Positions 33,218 through 40,223 of a DNA stretch of 64,000 bases are shown here, one piece after another. The stretch lies in contig NZ_JACGWZ010000004.1 in assembly GCF_014137975.1 (NCBI RefSeq), forward strand, positions 434,001 through 498,000, given 5' to 3'. Position numbers and translations under genes: made by a program. The notes beneath the pieces were generated by a model that saw nothing but the letters and a program-made list of their open reading frames with translations, was not told the DNA's origin and searched no databases. Origin of the DNA: Halosaccharopolyspora lacisalsi. Lineage in GTDB: Bacteria > Actinomycetota > Actinomycetes > Mycobacteriales > Pseudonocardiaceae. Each line of letters opens with the position of its first letter. Positions within the stretch are counted from its first letter, which is position 1.

Positions 33218-34582
33218 TCACCATCGGGTGCGGAGCAGGTGATTGATCAGCAGTGCCAGGATCGCCTGCGCGGCCAGCCACCACTTGACGTGTCGACGGG
33301 GCAGCAGGGCACAGGGCAGCACCAGCCACAGCGAGTACGGCAGCCAGATCCGCTCCACCTCCGCCTTGCTCATCCCCGAGAGGTCGGCGGCCAGCAGGCA
33401 CAGCAGCGTCGAGACGGTGAGCAGGCGGGCACCGAGCGCCATTCGACGGGGCGCGAAAGCCAACCGGCGCAGCCCGGCCAGCACGGCCGGACCGACGGCG
33501 AGGACGAGGCAGGCGAGGTTGGCCCAGGCGAAGTAGCCGTAGGGGCGAGTCGCGGCGATGCCCTGGTAGTAGCGTTCGTGAACCAGCTGGTATCCCTCGT
33601 ACCACCAGAACCCGTGGGCGGCGAACGTGACCACGACGCCGACCACGGCCACCACGGCGACGAGGGCGGGGCGCACCCGCCGCGTCAGCACCAGCACCAC
33701 CAGGGGCAGCAAGCCGGCCAGCACCAGTCCGTAGGACAGGAAGAGCATGAATCCGAGCAGCAGCCCCCCGGCCAGAGCGGCCGGAGCGCCGCGCCAGCCC
33801 CGCTTGGTGGATCCGACGGCCAGCAGCGCCACACCACAGGTCAGCACTCCGGCGAAGAGGCCGTCGGCGGAGACCCCCACCCAGACCGCGCCGGGCATCA
33901 GCACGGTGAACGGAAGTATCTTGCGCGCCGTGCCCTCCTCGCCCAGCGCCCGCAGGGTCGTGGCGATACCGATGCCGACGGTCGCCCCGGCGAGCACGCA
34001 CAGCACCGCACCGGCCACGAAGCCGCCGAGCCCGATGCGCTCCATCCAGACGAAGACCACGAGCGCCCCCGGGGGGTGCCCGGCGACGTGCACGGCCCAC
34101 GAACCCGGCTCCAGCAGGATGCGATCGGTGAAGGTCGCCAGCAGCCCGGGGATGCTCTCGACCCGGTCGATCTCGGCCAGGTAGTTCTTGTTCCCGGCCA
34201 GCTTGGTCAGGACACCGTGCTTCCACCCGTCGACGAGGGTCAGGGACGCGGTCCAGGCCAGCGACGCCAGGTAAGTGATCCCCAGCAGGGGCCCCCAGCG
34301 CATCCGCCGCGCCAGCACGGGACCGCCGAGCACGACCGCCAGCGCGACCGCGACGGCCGGGATCGTGCCCGGGCCGGTGTGGGGCGCCCAACTGGCGAAC
34401 AGCGGCGGGAAGTCGAGGTAGATGTTGACCCCGCGGTCCAGCAGCCGCTGTCCGACGACCCCCGCGCGCCACACCAGCAATGCGCCGCCGAGCACGACGA
34501 GCAGATCGGCGGACAGGGCCGCGAACCCGGCCCGCCGAGCGGGAGCGGGCTCCGGTGACGATGCGCTCAACTCGGTGCTCAC
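33218..34582 (-). CDS. polytopic membrane protein, GT-C-like
   Basis: A 454-residue integral membrane protein with about 11-13 helices. An early outer loop NIYLDFPPLFASWAPHTGPG contains an Asp/Pro-rich segment of the kind seen in GT-C glycosyltransferases, and a large loop (LAEIDRVESIPGLLATFTDR) follows helix 3-4. No catalytic motif can be assigned with confidence. GTG at 34582 gives STELSASSPEPAPARRAG as a cytosolic start; longer frames upstream look non-coding. It could transfer a sugar from a polyprenyl phosphate to a cell-wall acceptor, but that is only family resemblance. Confidence 0.65.
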   Translation of the reverse strand: MSTELSASSPEPAPARRAGFAALSADLLVVLGGALLVWRAGVVGQRLLDRGVNIYLDFPPLFASWAPHTGPGTIPAVAVALAVVLGGPVLARRMRWGPLLGITYLASLAWTASLTLVDGWKHGVLTKLAGNKNYLAEIDRVESIPGLLATFTDRILLEPGSWAVHVAGHPPGALVVFVWMERIGLGGFVAGAVLCVLAGATVGIGIATTLRALGEEGTARKILPFTVLMPGAVWVGVSADGLFAGVLTCGVALLAVGSTKRGWRGAPAALAGGLLLGFMLFLSYGLVLAGLLPLVVLVLTRRVRPALVAVVAVVGVVVTFAAHGFWWYEGYQLVHERYYQGIAATRPYGYFAWANLACLVLAVGPAVLAGLRRLAFAPRRMALGARLLTVSTLLCLLAADLSGMSKAEVERIWLPYSLWLVLPCALLPRRHVKWWLAAQAILALLINHLLRTRW

Positions 34583-34689
34583 GATCGACACACTACGAGA
34601 GGTGACGGTGTTTCCACCGTCAGCTGTTTTGGGGAGTCCGAAGTCGAGGCCGACGGGTCGACGGCACGAGCATGTGGTTTTTGGCTCCC

Positions 34690-35283
34690 TCAGTGCTGTC
34701 GACCTCCGCCGCCACCGGCGGCCTTCGGCTCCACCGGACCGATGTCGGTGTGGCGTCCCCAGCGCAACCGTGCGTGCTGCAGGCCCGGCCCCGGGCCGAT
34801 CCGCTCCGCCAGTTTGTCGGCCACGAACCCCGTGGCCAGGGCGTAGACGGACTTGTGTGCCAGATCGACGAGCAGTTCCGTCCGCGGCCAGGTCCACGGT
34901 GGAGCACCGACGCCGCTGGCGTTTTCGAGGGTCTGGTCGTTGGTCAGGCGGACGACGGCGAACATGGCCGACGACCACGGCCCGCGCAGTCCCGAGTCCG
35001 CCATGACTCCCCGCAGCATGCCCAGGAGCGCTCCCTGTCCGAAGTGCATGAACAGGTTCACGCTGGCGGGCGACTTCGTCGTCGGCAGCAGCCGCGTCAT
35101 GGTGCGACCGGGAACGTGCGAGTCGGGCCGTCCCGTGATCCGCTGTTCCAGTTTCTCGCCCAGCGTCATCACCGCGACACCGGCAGCGCCGGACACGAGC
35201 CCGTGTCCGGCTCCTCGCAGGAACACGGTCATCGTCCTCGCACGCATCCGTGCCGCGCGGTGGGGGTTTTCGTTGGTCTCCAT
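34690..35283 (-). CDS. uncharacterised small membrane-associated protein
   Basis: A 197-residue protein starting METNENPHRAARMRARTM. A hydrophobic Gly/Ala-rich stretch follows (GAGHGLVSGAAGVAVMTLG), then EKLEQRITGRPDSHVPGRTM, MHFGQGALLGMLRGVMADSG and a second membrane-prone stretch (HKSVYALATGFVADKL). The Gly-rich helices suggest two to four short membrane passes. It resembles DUF1440-like membrane proteins only loosely. No partner function can be deduced; it follows the small gene at 35342-35686 on the same strand. Confidence 0.6.
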   Translation of the reverse strand: METNENPHRAARMRARTMTVFLRGAGHGLVSGAAGVAVMTLGEKLEQRITGRPDSHVPGRTMTRLLPTTKSPASVNLFMHFGQGALLGMLRGVMADSGLRGPWSSAMFAVVRLTNDQTLENASGVGAPPWTWPRTELLVDLAHKSVYALATGFVADKLAERIGPGPGLQHARLRWGRHTDIGPVEPKAAGGGGGRQH

Positions 35284-35341
35284 GATCTCGCGAATCCTTC
35301 CGGCGGTGTCCGCGGGCGAAACGGTCCCGTGTGGTCGGGAT

Positions 35342-35686
35342 TCAGGGCGGGGTGTTCTCGTCGGGGACCTCGGCGTCCATGGCCACTCGCCACCGGCGCC
35401 AGGACTCCCGCTGGGACTGATGGGCGGTTTCCCACACCTGCGCGGCACCCTCCTGGCCGGCCAGTACCGTGGCGAGGCCGGTCAGCGCCTCGGCCGCCTC
35501 GTACCCGGTGCGGGCCAGCTCCTGCGCCTGGGAACGTCGTAGCTGGTGAATGGCGGAGGTGTCCTCGGGGGCGGGGTGGATCTGGGAGGCTCCCGCCTCT
35601 CGCCACGCCGCGGCCACGGCGCTCAAAGCCTCGCTGAGCCGCTGCCAGGAACCCGTGCGGTCACTGTCGTCCTGGGTCTCGGACAT
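35342..35686 (-). CDS. small hypothetical helical protein
   Basis: A 114-residue protein starting MSETQDDSDRTGSWQRLSEA. It is Ala/Glu/Arg-rich and predicted helical throughout (AAWREAGASQ, RSQAQELARTGYEAAEALTG), with no membrane or catalytic motif. ATG at 35686 is preceded by AGGAGGG, which supports a real gene. Family unrecognised. It is followed 58 bp later by the membrane protein at 34690-35283, probably one transcript. Confidence 0.62.
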   Translation of the reverse strand: MSETQDDSDRTGSWQRLSEALSAVAAAWREAGASQIHPAPEDTSAIHQLRRSQAQELARTGYEAAEALTGLATVLAGQEGAAQVWETAHQSQRESWRRWRVAMDAEVPDENTPP

Positions 35687-35894
35687 GCGGCGTCCCTCCT
35701 GAAGCTCTCGGTTGCGGTGGCCTCCCGTATACCCGGACGGCCGGCGCGTCAATCACTCGGAGCGAACTCGGTCGGGTGTGTGGGTTCCGCACCACAGTGA
35801 TCATGGATGACCGCATTCGTGCTACGGACAGTGAGTCGATCGCCCTGTCGAGCAGGGTGGACTGCCCCGGGCTGCGCGAATGATCGCGTTCCTG

Positions 35895-36062
35895 ATAACT
35901 TGGCGTGGCCAGTCAACCCAGTGTTGGGCCAGGGAATCCGGTGCGAATCCGGAGCTGACGCGCAGCGGTGAGGGTGATGGGCGAGGCAGCGGCCACTGGA
36001 TGATCATCCGGGAAGGCGCCTCGTCCGCGTGATCCCGAGCCCGAAAACCTGCTGGTACCTCC
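35895..36062 (+). promoter_or_regulatory. cobalamin (B12) riboswitch
   Basis: The core is unmistakable: GGTGCGAATCCGGAGCTGAC, then CGCAGCGGTGA, a B12 box GCCACTG at 35992-35998 and the 3' element CCCGAAAACCTGC ending near 36053. A hairpin CCGAGCCGCC / GGCGGTGCTCGG (36061-36084) follows immediately and could be the expression platform. It lies in the leader of a lipoprotein-permease-ATPase operon, so the operon should be shut off by adenosylcobalamin. The outer limits (P1) are approximate. Confidence 0.93.
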
Positions 36063-36084
36063 GAGCCGCCGTGGCGGTGCTCGG
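36061..36084 (+). terminator. hairpin after the riboswitch, possible expression platform
   Basis: Six-bp stem CCGAGC / GCTCGG extended by CGCC / GGCG with a 2-nt bulge, beginning at the riboswitch 3' end and 50 bp before the first gene. No T-tract follows. It could be a terminator or simply a spacer structure. Confidence 0.45.
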
Positions 36085-36133
36085 GGAAACGGCCGACAGG
36101 CTCCGCGATCGAGCCCCGACGAAAAGGATGTTC

Positions 36134-37156
36134 GTGCCGACAAGTCGTGTGTTTTCGCTGGTCAGCGTGATCGTGGTTGCTTTCGGGCTGTTGACCGCGT
36201 GTGGTGGAGACGTCACCGGTGACCGGCAGCAGAGCCCGCCCGGATATCCGAGGACGATCGACGACTGCGGCCGGAAGATCACCATCGACGCTCCGCCGCG
36301 GCGGGCGGTCTCGCTGGACCAGGGATCGACCGAGCTCCTGCTGTCGCTGGGACTGGCCGACAGGATGGTCGGTACCGCGACGTGGACCGATCCGGTCCTG
36401 AAGGGACTGGAGGCGGCCAATGCCGAGGTCCCGAGACTGGCGGACAACCCGCCCTCGTTCGAACGAGTGCTGGCCCAGGAGCCCGACTTCGTTTCCGCCT
36501 CCTTCTCGTCCACCGTGGGCTCGGTTTCCTCGTTTTCCGACTTCGAGGAACTCGGCGTGCCGACGTACGTGTCCCCGGCCGACTGCGCCAAGTCCGACGG
36601 CGGCAGCGGCGACGGCTCGCGCACGAAGCCACTGCGGATGGGCCTGATCTACGACGAGATCCGTGATCTCGCGAAGGTCTTCGGGGTCGAGGAGCGCGGG
36701 GCGAAACTGATCGCCGACCTGCGGGCGCGCTTCGACGCGGCCACGAAGGGCATCGATGCCGACGGCGTGTCCGTGCTCTACTGGTTCGCCAACTCCAGGG
36801 CGCCGTACATGGCCGGTTGCTGCGGTGCGCCGGGCATCATCACCGACGCGGTCGGGGCGCACAACGTCTTCGACGACACCCATCAGGAATGGCCGCAGGT
36901 CGGTTGGGAGACCGTCGCGGCGCGCGATCCCGACGTGCTGGTCCTCGGTGACCTCACCCGCAGGCGCCAGAGTGCCGAAACGGCCGCCGCCAAGATCGAG
37001 TTTCTCGAGTCCCACCCGGTCACCAAGCACATGGACGCCGTGCGGAACAAGCGCTACGTACCGCTCAGCGGCGCCGCCATGAACCCCTCCCTCCGCACCG
37101 TCCACGGGGTCGAGAAGGTGGCCCGGGGACTGCGTGAGTCCGGGCTCGCCGGGTGA
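36134..37156 (+). CDS. B12/corrinoid ABC substrate-binding lipoprotein (BtuF-like)
   Basis: A 340-residue periplasm-side binding protein of the FecB/BtuF fold. The N-terminal SLVSVIVVAFGLLTACGG is a lipobox (LTAC, lipidated Cys). The chelate-binding lobes are RRAVSLDQGSTELLLSLG and PDVLVLGDLTRRRQSA, with the long linking helix between. GTG at 36134 is preferred, AAAAGGA lying 5 nt before; ATG 36128 and a still longer frame are alternatives. Because a cobalamin riboswitch controls it, the ligand is most likely vitamin B12 or a corrinoid rather than ferric siderophore. Confidence 0.88.
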   Translation: MPTSRVFSLVSVIVVAFGLLTACGGDVTGDRQQSPPGYPRTIDDCGRKITIDAPPRRAVSLDQGSTELLLSLGLADRMVGTATWTDPVLKGLEAANAEVPRLADNPPSFERVLAQEPDFVSASFSSTVGSVSSFSDFEELGVPTYVSPADCAKSDGGSGDGSRTKPLRMGLIYDEIRDLAKVFGVEERGAKLIADLRARFDAATKGIDADGVSVLYWFANSRAPYMAGCCGAPGIITDAVGAHNVFDDTHQEWPQVGWETVAARDPDVLVLGDLTRRRQSAETAAAKIEFLESHPVTKHMDAVRNKRYVPLSGAAMNPSLRTVHGVEKVARGLRESGLAG

Positions 37157-38190
37157 GTGCGCTGCTGGCTCGTTCCGGAGGCTGGGGCGCCGCGGTCCTG
37201 TGGGGCGGTGGTCTGGTGGTCCTGGCCGTCTCGGTCGCGCTCGCGATCACGTTCGGCCCCTCCGACCTCGTGGTCGGCGACGTCTGGGCGGTCGTGGCCG
37301 AACACGTCGGGCTGGGGGAGTCGGGGCTCTCCCAGCTTCGGGGCGGCATCGTCTGGCAGCTGCGCCTTCCGCGCACGTTGTTGGCGGCCGTGTGCGGTGC
37401 GGGTCTCGGGGTGTGCGGAGCGATCATGCAGTCGCTGCTGCGCAACTCGCTCGCCGACCCGTTCGTGCTCGGTATCTCCTCGGGAGCCTCCACGGGAGCG
37501 GTGCTGGTGGTGGTGGGAGGTGTCGGTGCCGGGATGGCCTCGCTGTCGGTCGGCGCGTTCCTCGGAGCGCTGTGCTCGTTCGCCCTGGTGCTGCTGCTCA
37601 CCCGTGCCGTGGGGGGCACGACGGATCGCATGATCCTCGCCGGTGTCGCTGGAATGCAGCTGTTCTCGGCGCTGACCTCGTTCATCGTGATGTCCTTCGC
37701 GGACTCCAAGCAGACGCGAGGTGTGCTGTTCTGGTTGCTGGGTTCGCTCAGCGGCACGGACTGGTTCACCGTGTGGCTGTGTTTGTCCGCGCTGGTGCTC
37801 GCGCTGGTGGTGTGCCTCGTCAAGGCCACGGCTCTCGACGCGTTCACCTTCGGCAATGACGCCGCGAGCACGCTCGGTGTCTCCGTCGTCCGGACCCGAT
37901 CGCTGCTGCTGACCGTGACCGCGCTGTTGACTGCGACGTTGGTGAGTGCCGCCGGGGCGATCGGTTTCGTCGGTCTCCTGCTGCCGCACGCCGCCCGCGC
38001 GGTGGTCGGACCCGGACATCGCAAGCTGCTGCCGACCACGGCGCTGGTCGGGGCGATCTTTCTGGTGTGGGTCGACACGGTCGCGCGCACCCTCATGGCT
38101 CCGCAGGAAATCCCCGTCGGTGTGGTGACTTCGCTGGTCGGAGTGCCCGCGTTCGTGTTCGTGCTCCACCGGAGTCGAAAGCCACGGTAA
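37153..38190 (+). CDS. FecCD-family ABC permease for corrinoid uptake
   Basis: A 345-residue inner-membrane permease with about 9-10 helices. The conserved segments are LRLPRTLLAAVCGAGLGVCG, QSLLRNSLADPFVLGISSGA and the coupling/late region VGFVGLLLPHAARAVVGPGH. GTG at 37153 overlaps the binding-protein stop by GTGA, so they are translationally linked. It would form a homodimer carrying cobalamin from the lipoprotein. Confidence 0.9.
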   Translation: MSALLARSGGWGAAVLWGGGLVVLAVSVALAITFGPSDLVVGDVWAVVAEHVGLGESGLSQLRGGIVWQLRLPRTLLAAVCGAGLGVCGAIMQSLLRNSLADPFVLGISSGASTGAVLVVVGGVGAGMASLSVGAFLGALCSFALVLLLTRAVGGTTDRMILAGVAGMQLFSALTSFIVMSFADSKQTRGVLFWLLGSLSGTDWFTVWLCLSALVLALVVCLVKATALDAFTFGNDAASTLGVSVVRTRSLLLTVTALLTATLVSAAGAIGFVGLLLPHAARAVVGPGHRKLLPTTALVGAIFLVWVDTVARTLMAPQEIPVGVVTSLVGVPAFVFVLHRSRKPR

Positions 38191-38211
38191 CCATACGAGG
38201 AGGGTCGCGGT

Positions 38212-39006
38212 GTGAGCATGCGCGCCGAGAACGTGTCGTGGCGGGCCGGCGGCAGGATGATCGTCGACGGTGTCCGCCTCGACCCCGACCCGAACTCGAC
38301 GGTCGGGCTGCTCGGGCCGAACGGTTCGGGCAAGTCGACGCTGCTGCGGTTGCTGGCCGGTGTGCGCGCCACCTCCTCGGGAGTCGTACGGCTCGATGGC
38401 GTCCCGCTGTCGGAATTGCACCGCAAGGAGGTCGCGCGCCGGGTCGCCGTCGTCGAGCAGCACGTGACCACCGAGGTCGACATGAGTGTGCTCGACGTCG
38501 TCGGCCTGGGCCGCGTTCCACATCGCCGAACGTGGACCGGCCCCTCGGCCGCCGACGATGCCGCCGTGCGCTCGGCCCTCGAGCAGACCCGGATGCAGGA
38601 CAGGGCGGAGCAGTCGTGGCACACGCTCTCCGGAGGGGAGCGGCAGCGGGTGCAGATCGCCCGCGCCCTGGCTCAGCAACCACGGGAACTGCTGCTGGAC
38701 GAACCGACGAACCATCTCGACATCCGCCACCAGCTCGATCTGCTCGCCCTCGTCGTCCGCATCCCGGTCACCAGCGTGATCGCACTGCACGACCTCAACC
38801 TGGCGGCGATGTTCTGCGACCACCTCGTGGTCCTCGGGGAGGGGAGAGCCGTCGCCGCGGGCTCACCGGCACAGGTGCTCACCGAGGAGCTCATCGCCGA
38901 CGTTTACGGCGTCCGCTCCGCTGTGACCCCGGACGGACCGGATGGCCGGCCCTCCGTGCGCTTCCTGCCCTTCGCCCATGCCCCCGACGACGTCCGTGCG
39001 TTTTGA
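38212..39006 (+). CDS. ABC transporter ATPase for corrinoid uptake (BtuD/FecE-like)
   Basis: A 264-residue ATP-binding subunit. Walker A is LLGPNGSGKSTLL, the Q-loop EQHVTTE, the signature HTLSGGERQRVQIARAL, Walker B LLLDEPTNHLD and the switch His in ALHDLNLAA. GTG at 38212 follows GAGGAGGG and is better spaced than ATG 38218. It completes the lipoprotein-permease-ATPase set under the riboswitch. Confidence 0.92.
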   Translation: MSMRAENVSWRAGGRMIVDGVRLDPDPNSTVGLLGPNGSGKSTLLRLLAGVRATSSGVVRLDGVPLSELHRKEVARRVAVVEQHVTTEVDMSVLDVVGLGRVPHRRTWTGPSAADDAAVRSALEQTRMQDRAEQSWHTLSGGERQRVQIARALAQQPRELLLDEPTNHLDIRHQLDLLALVVRIPVTSVIALHDLNLAAMFCDHLVVLGEGRAVAAGSPAQVLTEELIADVYGVRSAVTPDGPDGRPSVRFLPFAHAPDDVRAF

Positions 39007-39079
39007 CGGGTGCGGATTCCGAGCGCGGTCGGCCTCGTGAACGGCGAAGTAGGATCGAGGAATACAGAGGAGGTGCTGC

Positions 39080-39544
39080 ATGGCCGATCCCACCGCGAAC
39101 GCGCACGTCGAAGTCGCGGCCGCCCCCGAGCTGGTCTATCGACTGATCACCGATCTCGACACGCTGGCCCGGTTGTCCGGCGAACTCGAGGGAGGTGAGT
39201 GGATCGACGAGGCGGGATCACCGGAACAGGGGATGCGTTTCCGCGGAGCCAACCGCAACGGGGACAAGACCTGGACGACGGTGGCCACGGTGCGTGCTGC
39301 CGAGCGGGGGCGGCGGTTCGCCTTCGACGTCGACGACGCCGACACACCGGTCTCGCACTGGGAGTACGAGCTGCGGTCCACCGAGCAGGGGTGCGTGGTC
39401 ACCGAGCGGACCTGGGACCGCCGTCCGTCGTGGTACACGTCGGTGAGCGCCGAGGTCACGGGTGAAGCCGACCGGGACGCGGCGAATCAGCGCAACATCG
39501 AAGCCACCCTGCGGGCGCTGAAGCTCGAAGCCGAGCGTCAGTGA
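39080..39544 (+). CDS. SRPBCC (START-like) family protein
   Basis: A 154-residue protein of the polyketide cyclase/dehydrase and lipid-transport fold. It begins ADPTANAHVEVAAAPELVYR (first beta strand and helix), ends with the long C-terminal helix QRNIEATLRALKLEAERQ, and has SHWEYELRSTEQGCVVTERT as central strands. Such proteins hold hydrophobic ligands or are Hsp90-co-chaperone like; no ligand can be named. ATG at 39080 has GAGGAGGTG ahead. Whether it belongs with the upstream uptake operon is unclear (73 bp gap). Confidence 0.8.
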   Translation: MADPTANAHVEVAAAPELVYRLITDLDTLARLSGELEGGEWIDEAGSPEQGMRFRGANRNGDKTWTTVATVRAAERGRRFAFDVDDADTPVSHWEYELRSTEQGCVVTERTWDRRPSWYTSVSAEVTGEADRDAANQRNIEATLRALKLEAERQ

Positions 39545-39589
39545 CAGTGGGCGCCGATACTCGTCCTGCCCAACGGGTGACTCGGCGAA

Positions 39590-39631
39590 CTCCATCAGGT
39601 CGGTTAGGTTAACCTAACCGACCTGATGGAG
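39590..39631. promoter_or_regulatory. 42-bp perfect palindrome with two overlapping DtxR/IdeR iron boxes
   Basis: From 39590 to 39631 the sequence is exactly self-complementary, with its centre GGTTAGGTTAACCTAACC. The 19 bases at 39604-39622 match the iron-box consensus TTAGGTTAGSCTAACCTAA at 16 positions, and by symmetry a second box lies at 39599-39617 on the other strand. The palindrome includes the ribosome site (GGAG) of the DUF2218 gene 9 nt later. An IdeR/DtxR site repressing this gene when iron is plentiful is the likely meaning; it could also act as a terminator of the upstream gene. Confidence 0.75.
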
Positions 39632-39639
39632 GACCGTTC

Positions 39640-39942
39640 ATGGTTCACACGCGCGCCGAGGTGCGTACCGACAATCCGGCTCGATACGCGAAGCAGCTTT
39701 CCTCGCATCTGGGTCGGCGTTGTGCGGTGGAGGAGGATCACGAAGGCACGCGGATCACCCTTCCCGGGGAGCGTGGATCCGGCAGTTGCCTGTTGCGCTG
39801 CACTGACGGCCTGCTCGCCCTGGAGGTCGAGGCGGAAAGCGCCGAGGTTCTCGACGTCGTGCACGACGTTGTCGGGCGCCACCTGGAGCGGTTCGGTCAG
39901 CGGGACGGCCTCGCCGTCGAGTGGCTCCCCGGCGCGGCCTAA
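39640..39942 (+). CDS. DUF2218 family protein (iron-regulated)
   Basis: A 100-residue protein starting MVHTRAEVRTDNPARYAKQL, then SSHLGRRCAVEEDHEGTRIT and LALEVEAESAEVLDVVHDVVGRHLERFG. This is the DUF2218 pattern (alpha/beta, conserved HxG and RCxVE). DUF2218 genes are often near siderophore or iron-uptake genes and under DtxR control, so its position right after the iron-box palindrome is telling. It is small enough to bind a heme or siderophore-derived ligand, but no function is known. Confidence 0.82.
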   Translation: MVHTRAEVRTDNPARYAKQLSSHLGRRCAVEEDHEGTRITLPGERGSGSCLLRCTDGLLALEVEAESAEVLDVVHDVVGRHLERFGQRDGLAVEWLPGAA

Positions 39943-40053
39943 GTCGATTACCTGGGGTGATCGAGGGCTGAGGAATGCTCGGGACGGGTTCGCCCTTGTT
40001 TTTTCGTGCCGCCGCGTTTACTGTTTCAATCAGTGGGATACCTGTCTGCTGGT

Positions 40054-40078
40054 GTAACGTAAGTTACGCGACGGTATC
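40054..40078 (+). promoter_or_regulatory. possible GlnR box before gltB
   Basis: GTAAC (40054-40058), GTTAC (40063-40067) and GTATC (40074-40078) are spaced in a way that GTTAC-n6-GTATC fits the actinobacterial GlnR pattern GTnAC-n6-GnAAC apart from the last half. It lies about 150 bp ahead of gltB, in an AT-rich leader. Confidence 0.4.
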
Positions 40079-40223
40079 TTTTGCGGCAGTGGGTCGGTAG
40101 AGTGCCGCGAACTGACCAAGAGTGCAACGGCGCATCCTCTTGCCAGTACCGTGAAGGTACTTGTGGGCTCGCAGCGAGTGATTTCACCTCGCGCGGTCTG
40201 TTCACTGAAAACGGGAGGGTCCT

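Noticed and set aside
39590-39631. Transposon end or attachment site
   Set aside because: No target duplication, transposase or integrase is nearby, and the core matches the iron-box consensus, so an operator explains it better.
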